Positions 43,827 to 51,838 of a stretch of 63,133 bases of DNA are shown here, piece by piece (the stretch's first letter is position 1; the number at the start of each line of letters is the position of its first letter). The position numbers and the translations under genes were made by a program. Origin of the DNA: an uncultured Muribaculaceae bacterium (lineage in GTDB: Bacteria > Bacteroidota > Bacteroidia > Bacteroidales > Muribaculaceae); assembly GCA_934636465.1 (NCBI GenBank), contig CAKUAR010000013.1, forward strand, positions 1 through 63,133, in the 5' to 3' direction. The notes beneath the pieces were generated by a model, which saw nothing but the letters and a program-made list of their open reading frames with translations, did not search any database and had not been told where the DNA came from.

Positions 43827-44252
43827 ATGGCAGAAATGGAACTCAAAGCTTCCAAGCAATTTGAAGTGCGATTCAGCGAGGTTGACTCCATGAACGTGGT
43901 GTGGCATGGCTCCTACCCTCTCTATTTTGAGGACGCACGCGAGGCTTTTGGGGCAAAATACGGTCTGGAATACATGAGTTTCCGCGACAATGGCTATTTT
44001 GCTCCGCTCGTGGAACTCACGTTTCACTACAAGCGCCCCATTCGCTACGGCATGAAGCCACGCATCGACATAATTTATCGCCCCACCGAGGCAGCAAAGA
44101 TAGTGTTCGACTACGAGATACACGACTCCGAAACCGACGAGCTCATGGCCACAGGCCACTCGGTGCAGGTGTTTATGGGCACCGATTATCAGCTTGTGTG
44201 GGACAACCCGGAGTTCTATTCCGAATGGAAAAAACGTTGGAAACAGATATAA
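43827..44252 (+). CDS. Acyl-ACP/CoA thioesterase, 4-hydroxybenzoyl-CoA thioesterase-like hotdog
   Basis: This 141-residue hotdog thioesterase of the YbgC/4HBT family has the catalytic Asp20 and the partner His27 in EVDSMNVVWHGSY, followed by YFEDAREAF. The family hydrolyses acyl-CoA or acyl-ACP thioesters; in APE clusters it may release or edit the chain. It lies 13 bases after the dehydratase-like gene and 7 before the second KS. It is probably cytoplasmic. Confidence 0.85.
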   Translation: MAEMELKASKQFEVRFSEVDSMNVVWHGSYPLYFEDAREAFGAKYGLEYMSFRDNGYFAPLVELTFHYKRPIRYGMKPRIDIIYRPTEAAKIVFDYEIHDSETDELMATGHSVQVFMGTDYQLVWDNPEFYSEWKKRWKQI

Positions 44253-44259
44253 CGGCACC

Positions 44260-45969
44260 ATGTCGCACATCATAGCCGACAACATAATATCTCCGCTTGG
44301 CAGCACTTCCGCAGCCAACTACGCCGCTGTGAAAGCCGGCAAAACGGCTCTTTCGGCCCATAGCTGCGCCGAAATTGGCATAAAGGAAGACTTTGTGGCT
44401 TCCATGCTCACACCAGAGCAGCGTACCGCCATAGCCGTGGCAGGGCTGTCGCATTTTGAGGCAAAGGTGGTGGCATCGGTCACAAAGGCTGTGTCCACAA
44501 CCGCCGTTGACCTGACCGACCCCCGCATGGTTCTGATTTTGAGCACCACCAAGGGCAACATAGAGCAGATAGCCACGCCGTCGGGCAACATGCACATAGG
44601 CGAGAGCGCCGCACGCATAGCTGCACACCTTGGCATGAGGTCAACACCCATTGTGGTGTGCAATGCCTGCATTTCGGGCTTGTCGGCAATAATCCTCGCT
44701 GACAGGCTGCTCTCACAAGGGCAATATGACTATGCCGTGGTGTGCGGCACCGACGACATAGGCCGCTTTGTGGTGTCGGGGTTCCAGTCGCTCAAAGCCT
44801 TGTCGCCACAGCAGTGCCGACCTTTCGACATGGAGCGCATGGGGCTTAACCTTGGCGAGGCTGTGGCCACTATGGTTCTTGCCGCCAACAATGCCAGTGC
44901 CAGTGCAGCCGGGTGGCAGGTGTGCAGCGGAGCTGTGCGCAACGACGCTTTTCACATAAGCGCACCGTCGAAAAAAGCCGAGGGTCAATATCTGTGCCTG
45001 GAGCAAATCTTGCAGCACACAACAGCCAAAGACTTGGCTTTCGTAAATCTGCACGGCACAGCCACCTTGTTCAACGACCAAATGGAGTCGGTGGCGGTGG
45101 AGCGTGCCGGTCTATCCGACGTGCCGGCAAACTCACTTAAAGGCTACTTCGGCCACACACTTGGCGCTGCCGGAATTCTGGAAGCAATAATTTCAATCAA
45201 GGCGGCCGACGACCACACCGTGCTTGCCACCAGAGGATTTAAGGAGCTTGGCGTGTCGGGCAAGGTGAATTTGTCAGCAAGCAACGCAAGCACCAGTAAA
45301 TCGGCTTTTGCCAAAACACTTTCTGGTTTCGGGGGTTGCAATGCGGCAGCTCTCATTGCAAAGGGCGACGGCTCTGCAAGCCACACCGATTTGCAGCCCA
45401 AGCAGCTCAAAGCCACCCACCGCGTGACGATAACGCCCAGCGAGATTGTCACCGACGGCACTCCGCTCTCAACCGGCGACGCCACCACCCCTGGCCAACT
45501 GCTCACCTGGATCTACAAGCACCACATTGGCAATTACCCTAAATATTATAAAATGGACAAGATGTGCCGCCTCGGCTTCATTGCTTCGGAGCTGTTGCTG
45601 CAAGCCGAGGGCACAGAGCGGTTTGTGGAGCGTGACGACCGTGCTGTGGTGTTTTTCAACAGCCTCTCGTCGCTCAACGCCGACAAAGCCTATTTTGAAT
45701 CCATAGCCCACCACGACGACTTCTTCCCAAGTCCGTCGCTTTTCGTCTATACACTGCCCAACATTGTCACTGGCGAAATAGCAATACGCAACCTGCTGCA
45801 CGGCGAAACGGCATTTTACGTCATTCCGCACCGAGACGACGCTTTGATGCACCAAGTGATGCAGGCCACAGCAGCCGACACCACCACTCGCAGCATAGTG
45901 GGCGGCTGGCTCGAATATGCCGATGACCAGAACTTCACGGCAGACTTATCAATTTTTGAAATTCAATAA
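44260..45969 (+). CDS. Ketosynthase with C-terminal half-KS domain (type 1)
   Basis: The ATG at 44260 gives 569 residues; earlier in-frame codons fall inside the previous gene. A full KS domain (1-375) has Cys137 in CNACISG, His265 in NLHGTAT and His299 in GYFGHTLGAAG. The last 190 residues resemble the N-terminal half of a KS (PF13723-like) with FFNSLSSLNADKAYFESI and PNIVTGEIAIR. Where the Cys would be the segment reads AFYVIPHRD, so that half is catalytically empty. It could act as a built-in chain-length or scaffold domain. A sister fusion lies at 46291-48060. Confidence 0.85.
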   Translation: MSHIIADNIISPLGSTSAANYAAVKAGKTALSAHSCAEIGIKEDFVASMLTPEQRTAIAVAGLSHFEAKVVASVTKAVSTTAVDLTDPRMVLILSTTKGNIEQIATPSGNMHIGESAARIAAHLGMRSTPIVVCNACISGLSAIILADRLLSQGQYDYAVVCGTDDIGRFVVSGFQSLKALSPQQCRPFDMERMGLNLGEAVATMVLAANNASASAAGWQVCSGAVRNDAFHISAPSKKAEGQYLCLEQILQHTTAKDLAFVNLHGTATLFNDQMESVAVERAGLSDVPANSLKGYFGHTLGAAGILEAIISIKAADDHTVLATRGFKELGVSGKVNLSASNASTSKSAFAKTLSGFGGCNAAALIAKGDGSASHTDLQPKQLKATHRVTITPSEIVTDGTPLSTGDATTPGQLLTWIYKHHIGNYPKYYKMDKMCRLGFIASELLLQAEGTERFVERDDRAVVFFNSLSSLNADKAYFESIAHHDDFFPSPSLFVYTLPNIVTGEIAIRNLLHGETAFYVIPHRDDALMHQVMQATAADTTTRSIVGGWLEYADDQNFTADLSIFEIQ

Positions 45970-45981
45970 TTTAAGCATAAT

Positions 45982-46239
45982 ATGGAAGACTTGATACAAC
46001 AACTCAAAGAACAAATTATCGACGCGCTCAACCTTGAGGAAATGACCCCCGACGAAATCGACGCCAACGCACCCCTGTTTGGCGACGGACTGGGGCTTGA
46101 CTCAATCGACGCTCTGGAGCTTATAGTTCTTCTTGAGAAGCAATACGGCATAAAGCTCGCCAATCCTGCCGAGGGCAAAGCCATTTTCAAAAGCGTTGCC
46201 TCGATAGCCGACTATGTGAGCAAAAACCGCAAAAAATGA
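45982..46239 (+). CDS. Acyl carrier protein, copy 2
   Basis: The 85-residue ACP has Ser41 in GLGLDSIDALEL, the phosphopantetheine site. It is acidic and helical. It sits between the two KS fusions, 12 bases after one and 51 before the other, and is the likely partner of one or both. It belongs with the ApeE/ApeF-type carriers by context. A 50-base gap after it contains no promoter that I can see. Confidence 0.9.
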   Translation: MEDLIQQLKEQIIDALNLEEMTPDEIDANAPLFGDGLGLDSIDALELIVLLEKQYGIKLANPAEGKAIFKSVASIADYVSKNRKK

Positions 46240-46290
46240 CCCGGCGTCATTTTTCTCCACAAAACAAAAACCCTCACAACACAACCGCTT

Positions 46291-48060
46291 ATGAACATAG
46301 TTGTCACAGGCAAAGGCATAGTGTCAGCCATAGGGCTTAACTCGGCACAAGTGCTCAAATCGCTGCAGCAAGGCCGCTCCGGCATTGCCACGATGAAACA
46401 TCTGCCATCGGTTCACAAGGAGCTTCCTGTGGGCGAGGTTGACTTGTCGGCAGGGCAAATGAAGGCTCTGGCTGGCGTTCCGGCAAGCGAAACGGCAAGC
46501 CGCACCACCCTCATGGGCATAATGGCCGTGAAGCAGGCTCTCACCGAAGCCGGCATAACCGCCGGCAGCCATAGCAGCGGCACAATGCCGCGCGTGGTGC
46601 TGATTTCAGGCACCACGGTGGGTGGCATGGACCTCACCGAAGCAAATTTCGACAAACTTGAAAGCGGTGATGACTGCGATTTCTTTCGAGAGCACGACTG
46701 CGGTAGCTGCACGCGTCACATAGCCAATCATTTCGGATTATTTTGCGACGTGACCACCATATCCACGGCATGCTCCTCGGCAGCCAATGCCATGATGCTT
46801 GGCGCACGCCTCATCAAGGCCGGCAAAGCCGACATTGTGGTGGCTGGAGGCACCGAAGCACTATCTCGCTTCCACCTCAACGGCTTCAACTCACTCATGA
46901 TTCTCGACCACGAGCAGTGCCGCCCGTTCGACGCCACTCGCACTGGGCTTAATCTTGGCGAGGGAGCAGCTTTTGTGGTGCTTGAGTCAGAAGAGTCGGC
47001 ACTACGGCGCGGAGCAGCTGTGCAAGCCTATCTCACAGGCTACGGCAACGCTTGCGACGCTTTTCACCAAACAGCCTCGTCGCCCGACGGCGAGGGCGCG
47101 TTTCTTGCCATGACAGCCGCACTTGACACAGCAGGCATCACACCTGATGATGTGAGCTATGTCAACGCCCACGGCACAGGCACGCCCAACAACGACCAGA
47201 GCGAGAGCGCGGCACTCACGCGGGTATTTGGTGCAAACATGCCGCCAGTGTCGAGCACCAAAAGCTTCACCGGCCACGCCACAAGCGCAGCTGGAGCCAT
47301 TGAGGCTGTGATTTGCCTGCTCGCCATGCAGCACGGCTTCATTCCTGCCAACCTCGGCTGGTCGCACCCCATGCCCGACGGCATAACTCCCTGCATGGGT
47401 AAAAGCGGAGTGGTGCTTGACCATGTGCTGTGCAATTCTTTCGGGTTTGGCGGCAACGACACCGCCCTGCTGTTCTCGCGCAATGCCACCAGCTGTGCTG
47501 CGCTGACCAATGCCGTACCCGACGACCGCATACGCGTGGCGGCGCAAGTGGAAATCACCGACGAAAGCCAGCTCAAAGCCATAAGCCAATATGTGAAGCC
47601 GCTTGAGGCCAGGCGCATGGGCAAAATCATGAAGAGTTCGCTTCTGGCGTCGCTCCAAGCCTTGCAGCAAGCTGGCATTACAACTCCCGATGCCGTGATA
47701 ACAGGCACAGCCTATGGCTGCTTGGAAAACAGCGAGAAACTGCTCCGGCAAATGACCAACGAGGGCGAAGCCATGCTGAAACCCACACTGTTCATGCAGA
47801 GCACCCACAACACCATAGGCAGCAACATAGCCATGCGACTTGGCTGCCACGGCTACAATGTGACCTACACCCAGGGAGCCGACTCGCTGCAATGGGCTAT
47901 CCGCGACGCGCGCATGCTCCTCAAGAGCGGACAATGCAAAACGGTGCTCGTGGGCTGTCACGACGAAACCACTCCACTCTTTGCGTCGCTGTTCCAAAAC
48001 CACGGCGACGAGAGCCAACCTCCAGTCAAGTCAATAGCAATAGTGCTCACCACATGCTGA
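46291..48060 (+). CDS. Ketosynthase fused to a half chain-length-factor-like domain (Cys to Gln)
   Basis: The 589-residue protein has an active KS domain (1-395): Cys161 in TACSSAAN, His294 in NAHGTGT and His329 in FTGHATSAAG. Its C-terminal 190 residues are a second, half KS. FMQSTHNTIGSNIAMRLGCH aligns with KS strands, and the position of the nucleophile is Gln528 in TYTQGADSLQ. Gln in place of the Cys is the hallmark of chain-length factors in type II PKSs. This suggests a KS and a partial CLF on one chain. The stop overlaps the next start. Confidence 0.88.
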   Translation: MNIVVTGKGIVSAIGLNSAQVLKSLQQGRSGIATMKHLPSVHKELPVGEVDLSAGQMKALAGVPASETASRTTLMGIMAVKQALTEAGITAGSHSSGTMPRVVLISGTTVGGMDLTEANFDKLESGDDCDFFREHDCGSCTRHIANHFGLFCDVTTISTACSSAANAMMLGARLIKAGKADIVVAGGTEALSRFHLNGFNSLMILDHEQCRPFDATRTGLNLGEGAAFVVLESEESALRRGAAVQAYLTGYGNACDAFHQTASSPDGEGAFLAMTAALDTAGITPDDVSYVNAHGTGTPNNDQSESAALTRVFGANMPPVSSTKSFTGHATSAAGAIEAVICLLAMQHGFIPANLGWSHPMPDGITPCMGKSGVVLDHVLCNSFGFGGNDTALLFSRNATSCAALTNAVPDDRIRVAAQVEITDESQLKAISQYVKPLEARRMGKIMKSSLLASLQALQQAGITTPDAVITGTAYGCLENSEKLLRQMTNEGEAMLKPTLFMQSTHNTIGSNIAMRLGCHGYNVTYTQGADSLQWAIRDARMLLKSGQCKTVLVGCHDETTPLFASLFQNHGDESQPPVKSIAIVLTTC

Positions 48061-48407
48061 GAGTCCTCTTGCTGATGATAGTGCAAAGCGCAATGCTCGC
48101 CGGAGCGCAGGTGTTTCTGAAAATCGCCCTGGCGCGCATGGCGGCATTTGGGTGGACGCGCGAGTTTTGGACAAGCGTGCTGCTCAACTGGCAGTTTGCC
48201 GCCAGCGGTTGCCTCTTTGGCTCCGCGTCGCTGCTCTGGCTCTACGTCACTAAGCACTATCCGCTCAGCGTGGCATATCCGCTCACGAGCCTCAGCTTTG
48301 TGTTTGGCGTGGTGGCGGCAGCACTGCTGCTCCACGAAGATGTGCAGGCACTCAAATGGGTGGGTGTGCTGCTCATTGTGGCAGGGTGCTACCTGATTGC
48401 TAAATAA
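48054..48407 (+). CDS. Small four-helix EamA/SMR-like membrane protein
   Basis: The ATG at 48054 overlaps the end of the KS gene (ATGCTGA) and gives 117 residues with four hydrophobic helices. Blocks are MLRVLLLMIVQSAMLAGAQV, LLNWQFAASGCLFGSASLLW, YPLSVAYPLTSLSFVFGVVA and LKWVGVLLIVAGCYLI. The family includes SMR drug pumps and the ArnE/ArnF lipid-sugar flippase subunits. YPLSVAYPL resembles the ArnE/EmrE loop. In this operon it might flip a lipid or glycolipid intermediate. Transport of the product or a glycosyl donor is inference. Confidence 0.7.
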   Translation: MLRVLLLMIVQSAMLAGAQVFLKIALARMAAFGWTREFWTSVLLNWQFAASGCLFGSASLLWLYVTKHYPLSVAYPLTSLSFVFGVVAAALLLHEDVQALKWVGVLLIVAGCYLIAK

Positions 48408-48451
48408 ACCCTTATGCAAACGCTCCTCTCCTACCTGACTGAACGAACAAA

Positions 48452-48829
48452 ATGATTCTGAAAAACGAACTTTACACGATACATAGCCACGAGGTCACTG
48501 CCAGTGGGCACAGCTACACGCTAAGGCTGAACCCCGACAGCTTCATATATCAAGCTCACTTCCCAGACGAGCCGATAACCCCAGGCGTGTGCCTCATGCA
48601 AATAGGCAAAGAGCTGCTTGAAGACGCATTGCAACTGCAACTTGACGTGAAGACAGTGAAAAATGCCAAATTCCTGTCGGTGGTATCACCAAAGGAAACC
48701 ACCGAGCTGACATGCACACTGGGCAAGATTGAGCACCTCGCAACCGGCAGCCAAGTTAAAGCCCAAATTACAATGGCCACCGACAGCGAGCCAAAAGCCA
48801 AAATTTCAATCATCTGCACCAAAGTATGA
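48452..48829 (+). CDS. Hotdog dehydratase-like subunit with His but without Glu
   Basis: The 125-residue FabA/FabZ-type protein has the catalytic His36 in HFPDEPITPGV. The residue 14 positions on, Glu in normal FabZ, is Gln50 in CLMQIGKELLED. The complementary defect in the 43358-43813 product suggests that the two build a shared active site. In APE assembly the dehydratase forms the double bond after ketoreduction. Its stop overlaps the next gene start by four bases (ATGA). Confidence 0.82.
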   Translation: MILKNELYTIHSHEVTASGHSYTLRLNPDSFIYQAHFPDEPITPGVCLMQIGKELLEDALQLQLDVKTVKNAKFLSVVSPKETTELTCTLGKIEHLATGSQVKAQITMATDSEPKAKISIICTKV

Positions 48830-50340
48830 CCCTGCACCACGACGACAACAATGCACAAGTGCGCCGCACCCTGCACGACCGAGGCATCTGCGTGGTGATA
48901 CCCACCTACAACAACCACGCCACCATAAGGCAGGTGATAGAGAGCGTGCTCGGCTACTGCAGTGATGTGATTGTGGTTGATGACGGCTGCACCGATGGCA
49001 CTGCCGACATTATCAACGAGATTGACGGAATAACCGTAGTGTCGTGCCCATATAACCGTGGCAAGGGACATGCCTTGAAACTCGGCTTCAAGCGCGCCTT
49101 GCAGCTTGGCTTCTCATACGCCATCACCCTTGATGCCGACGGCCAGCATTTTGCCGACGACATTCCTGCATTTCTGAAAAAGAACCAAGAGCACCCCGGC
49201 ACGCTGATTGTGGGCAACCGCAACTTGCGCGGAGTGGACCGCAGCGGCGGCAGCAGTTTCGCCAACAAATTCTCAAACTTTTGGTTTTGGGTGCAAACAG
49301 GCAGAGCCTTGCCCGACACACAGACCGGCTACCGCCTGTATCCGCTGAAAAAACTCAAAGGGCTGTCGCTGCTCACCTCGCGCTACGAGGCAGAGCTGGA
49401 ACTTATGGTGTTTGCCTCGTGGCACGGCGTGGAAATATGCACCGTGCCCGTCAAGGTGTTTTATCCGCCGCGTGCCGAGCGCGTGTCGCACTTCCGCCCA
49501 GCCATCGACTTTGGCCGCATCAGCCTGCTCAACACCGTGCTGTGTGCGCTTGCCGTGGTCTATGGCTTGCCGCTGCGCCTGTGGCGCGTGATGATGCGCT
49601 ATCTGCGCACCGGCTACTCCATAGCGTTCTTTCTGATAAACTCGTGCATTCTCACTATGCCCATAGTGTGGTTTGAGACCCACACAGGCCCTATGACCAA
49701 CCGCAAGCGCGACACGCTGCGCCGGTTCATTCACACGGCGGCACGCTTCATAATGGTCACCCACGGCATTCCTGGCACAAAATTCGTGTGCCGCAAGCCA
49801 GCCAACATCGACTTCAGCAAGCCGCGTGTCATAATCTGCAACCATCAGTCGCACCTCGACCTCATGTGTCAGCTGGCGCTGGCGCACAACATGGTTTTCC
49901 TCACCAACGACTGGGTGTGGAACAATCCCTGCTACGGCTCACTTATCCGCAACGCCGAATATCTGCCAGCCACCAAGGGCATGGACGCCATAATGCCGCA
50001 AATACGGTCGCTTGTGGAGCGCGGTTGCAGCATAGCCGTGTATCCGGAGGGCACACGCTCACGCGACGGCAGCGTGGGACGTTTCCACCAAGGGGCGTTC
50101 TACATAGCTCAGCAACTTGGGCTTGAGGTGTTGCCCATGTATCTGTATGGCGCAAACAAAGTGCTCAAAAAGAAGACCTACCACCTCAACAAAGGGCAGA
50201 TTTACATAGAAGTGGGCCAACCCGTGAGCCGAGACGAGCTGGAGCGAATCGGCGACACCAGGCATCAGGCCCTACATTTCAGAAGCCTGTATAAACAAAA
50301 AACAGAGCAGTTGTCAAACAAGATAGACCAAGATGCGTGA
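48826..50340 (+). CDS. Glycosyltransferase family 2 fused to PlsC-type acyltransferase
   Basis: This 504-residue two-domain enzyme carries a GT2 domain at residues 20-240: VVIPTYNNHAT, the acidic VDDGCTDGT and Asp103-Ala-Asp105 in LDADGQHF. After a membrane-like segment (LRTGYSIAFFLINSCILTMP) comes an acyltransferase domain with NHQSHLD near 338-344 and PEGTRSRDG near 405. Such fusions would both glycosylate and acylate a lipid. In APE clusters, GT2 and acyltransferase genes are adjacent, and here they are joined. It overlaps genes on both sides, so translation is coupled. Confidence 0.83.
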   Translation: MTLHHDDNNAQVRRTLHDRGICVVIPTYNNHATIRQVIESVLGYCSDVIVVDDGCTDGTADIINEIDGITVVSCPYNRGKGHALKLGFKRALQLGFSYAITLDADGQHFADDIPAFLKKNQEHPGTLIVGNRNLRGVDRSGGSSFANKFSNFWFWVQTGRALPDTQTGYRLYPLKKLKGLSLLTSRYEAELELMVFASWHGVEICTVPVKVFYPPRAERVSHFRPAIDFGRISLLNTVLCALAVVYGLPLRLWRVMMRYLRTGYSIAFFLINSCILTMPIVWFETHTGPMTNRKRDTLRRFIHTAARFIMVTHGIPGTKFVCRKPANIDFSKPRVIICNHQSHLDLMCQLALAHNMVFLTNDWVWNNPCYGSLIRNAEYLPATKGMDAIMPQIRSLVERGCSIAVYPEGTRSRDGSVGRFHQGAFYIAQQLGLEVLPMYLYGANKVLKKKTYHLNKGQIYIEVGQPVSRDELERIGDTRHQALHFRSLYKQKTEQLSNKIDQDA

Positions 50341-51838
50341 CAACAAAAAAATCATAATCATAGGTAGCGGACTGGGAGGACTGGCGTGTGGCGCAATTTT
50401 AGCCAAGAACGGCTACAATGTGGCTGTGCTTGAGCAGTCAACCCAGATAGGCGGCTGCTTGCAGTGCTTCACGCGCCACGGCATAAAGTTTGAAACCGGC
50501 ATGCACTTCATAGGCAGTGCCGCCAAGGGGCAAACCCTCGACAAACTCATGCACTACCTCGAAATCAGCAAAGCTGTGCATTTGGCGCCGCTGTCGGCCA
50601 CGGGCTACGATGTGGTGTCGCTCGGCGGCAAGCAATACAAGTTTGCCACCGGCAAACAGGCGTTCATCAACCAAATGAGCGAGTATTTTCCACATCAGCA
50701 CGACAACATCGTGGCATATCGCGACCTCATCGACGAAATTTCGAGCGCATCGTCGCTCCACTCTCTCAAATATGCCGAGGACGACGCTCCGCTCAACACC
50801 GAGTATCAGCTTCGCCCTATAGACGATGTGATTGACAGCCTAATCACCGACCCCACCCTCGCCAAAGTGCTGGTGGGCAATCTGCCGCTATATGCCGCCG
50901 AGAAAGGCAAGACGCCGTTCTCTACCCACGCGTTCATAATGGACTTTTATAACCAAAGCGCATTTCGCATTGTGGGCGGCAGCGACATTGTGGCATCGGC
51001 TCTGGCAAAGACCATAGAGAGCTACGGCGGCTCGGTGGTCACGCGGCAGAAAGTGACACGCATTGTGTGCGACGACACCCACGCCACCGGCGTGGAGGTG
51101 AACGGCGAAACATTCATGCCCGCCGACTATGTGATTTCTGACGCACACCCTGCACGCACCTTGCAACTGACCGACAGTCACCTGCTGCGACCGGCATTCC
51201 GCCGCCGTATAAATGCCATTCCGCCCACGGTGGGCTGCTTCTCGGTGTATCTGCATTTCAAGAGCAACAGCGTGCCCTACATGAACCACAACTACTACGG
51301 CTACAACCACAACACGCCGTGGGGGTGCGAGGACTACACGGCAGCCAACTGGCCCAAGGGGTTTCTCTACATGCACTTTTGCCAAAAAGAAAAGCCTGTG
51401 TTTGCCCAGAGCGGCGTGGTGCTGTCGTATATGCGCTATGCCGACGTGAAGCAGTGGGCAGGCACCAGCGTGGGGCATCGCGGCAGCAGCTACGAGGACT
51501 TCAAGCAACACAAGGCGGAATTGCTGCTTCACTCTCTCAACCAGCATTTTCCCGGCATCATAGATAACATAGAGCACTACTACACCTCATCGCCGCTCAC
51601 CTATTTAGACTACACCGGCACACAAGACGGCTCCATGTATGGCATAGCCAAAGACGTGTCGCTCGGCACAGCCGGGCGTGTGCCACATCGCACCAAGATA
51701 CCAAACCTGCTGCTCACAGGCCAGAATATCAACTCCCACGGCATGCTCGGCGTGCTGGTGGGTGCGATAGTCACTTGCAGCGAGTTTGTGCCAGCCAAAG
51801 TGATATATCATCAAATCAAGGAGGCTAACAAACAATGA
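50333..51838 (+). CDS. CrtI/retinol-saturase-like FAD oxidoreductase, copy 1
   Basis: The 501-residue flavoprotein of the phytoene desaturase/retinol saturase superfamily has the FAD-binding IIGSGLGGLACGAILAKNGY near the N-terminus. LEQSTQIGGCLQ and the conserved ETGMHFIG follow. The C-terminal FAD block is near LLLTGQNINSHGMLGV. Relatives add or remove double bonds in conjugated polyenes. Its stop overlaps the next gene by four bases and the two proteins are clear paralogs. In this operon it might saturate or desaturate part of the polyene chain; which direction is unknown. Confidence 0.85.
   Translation: MRDNKKIIIIGSGLGGLACGAILAKNGYNVAVLEQSTQIGGCLQCFTRHGIKFETGMHFIGSAAKGQTLDKLMHYLEISKAVHLAPLSATGYDVVSLGGKQYKFATGKQAFINQMSEYFPHQHDNIVAYRDLIDEISSASSLHSLKYAEDDAPLNTEYQLRPIDDVIDSLITDPTLAKVLVGNLPLYAAEKGKTPFSTHAFIMDFYNQSAFRIVGGSDIVASALAKTIESYGGSVVTRQKVTRIVCDDTHATGVEVNGETFMPADYVISDAHPARTLQLTDSHLLRPAFRRRINAIPPTVGCFSVYLHFKSNSVPYMNHNYYGYNHNTPWGCEDYTAANWPKGFLYMHFCQKEKPVFAQSGVVLSYMRYADVKQWAGTSVGHRGSSYEDFKQHKAELLLHSLNQHFPGIIDNIEHYYTSSPLTYLDYTGTQDGSMYGIAKDVSLGTAGRVPHRTKIPNLLLTGQNINSHGMLGVLVGAIVTCSEFVPAKVIYHQIKEANKQ

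Noticed and set aside
47002..48018. Long minus-strand frame (338 codons) opposite the KS fusion
   Set aside because: The plus-strand KS has full catalytic motifs. The minus frame is His/Ala/Val-rich without any motif, a shadow.
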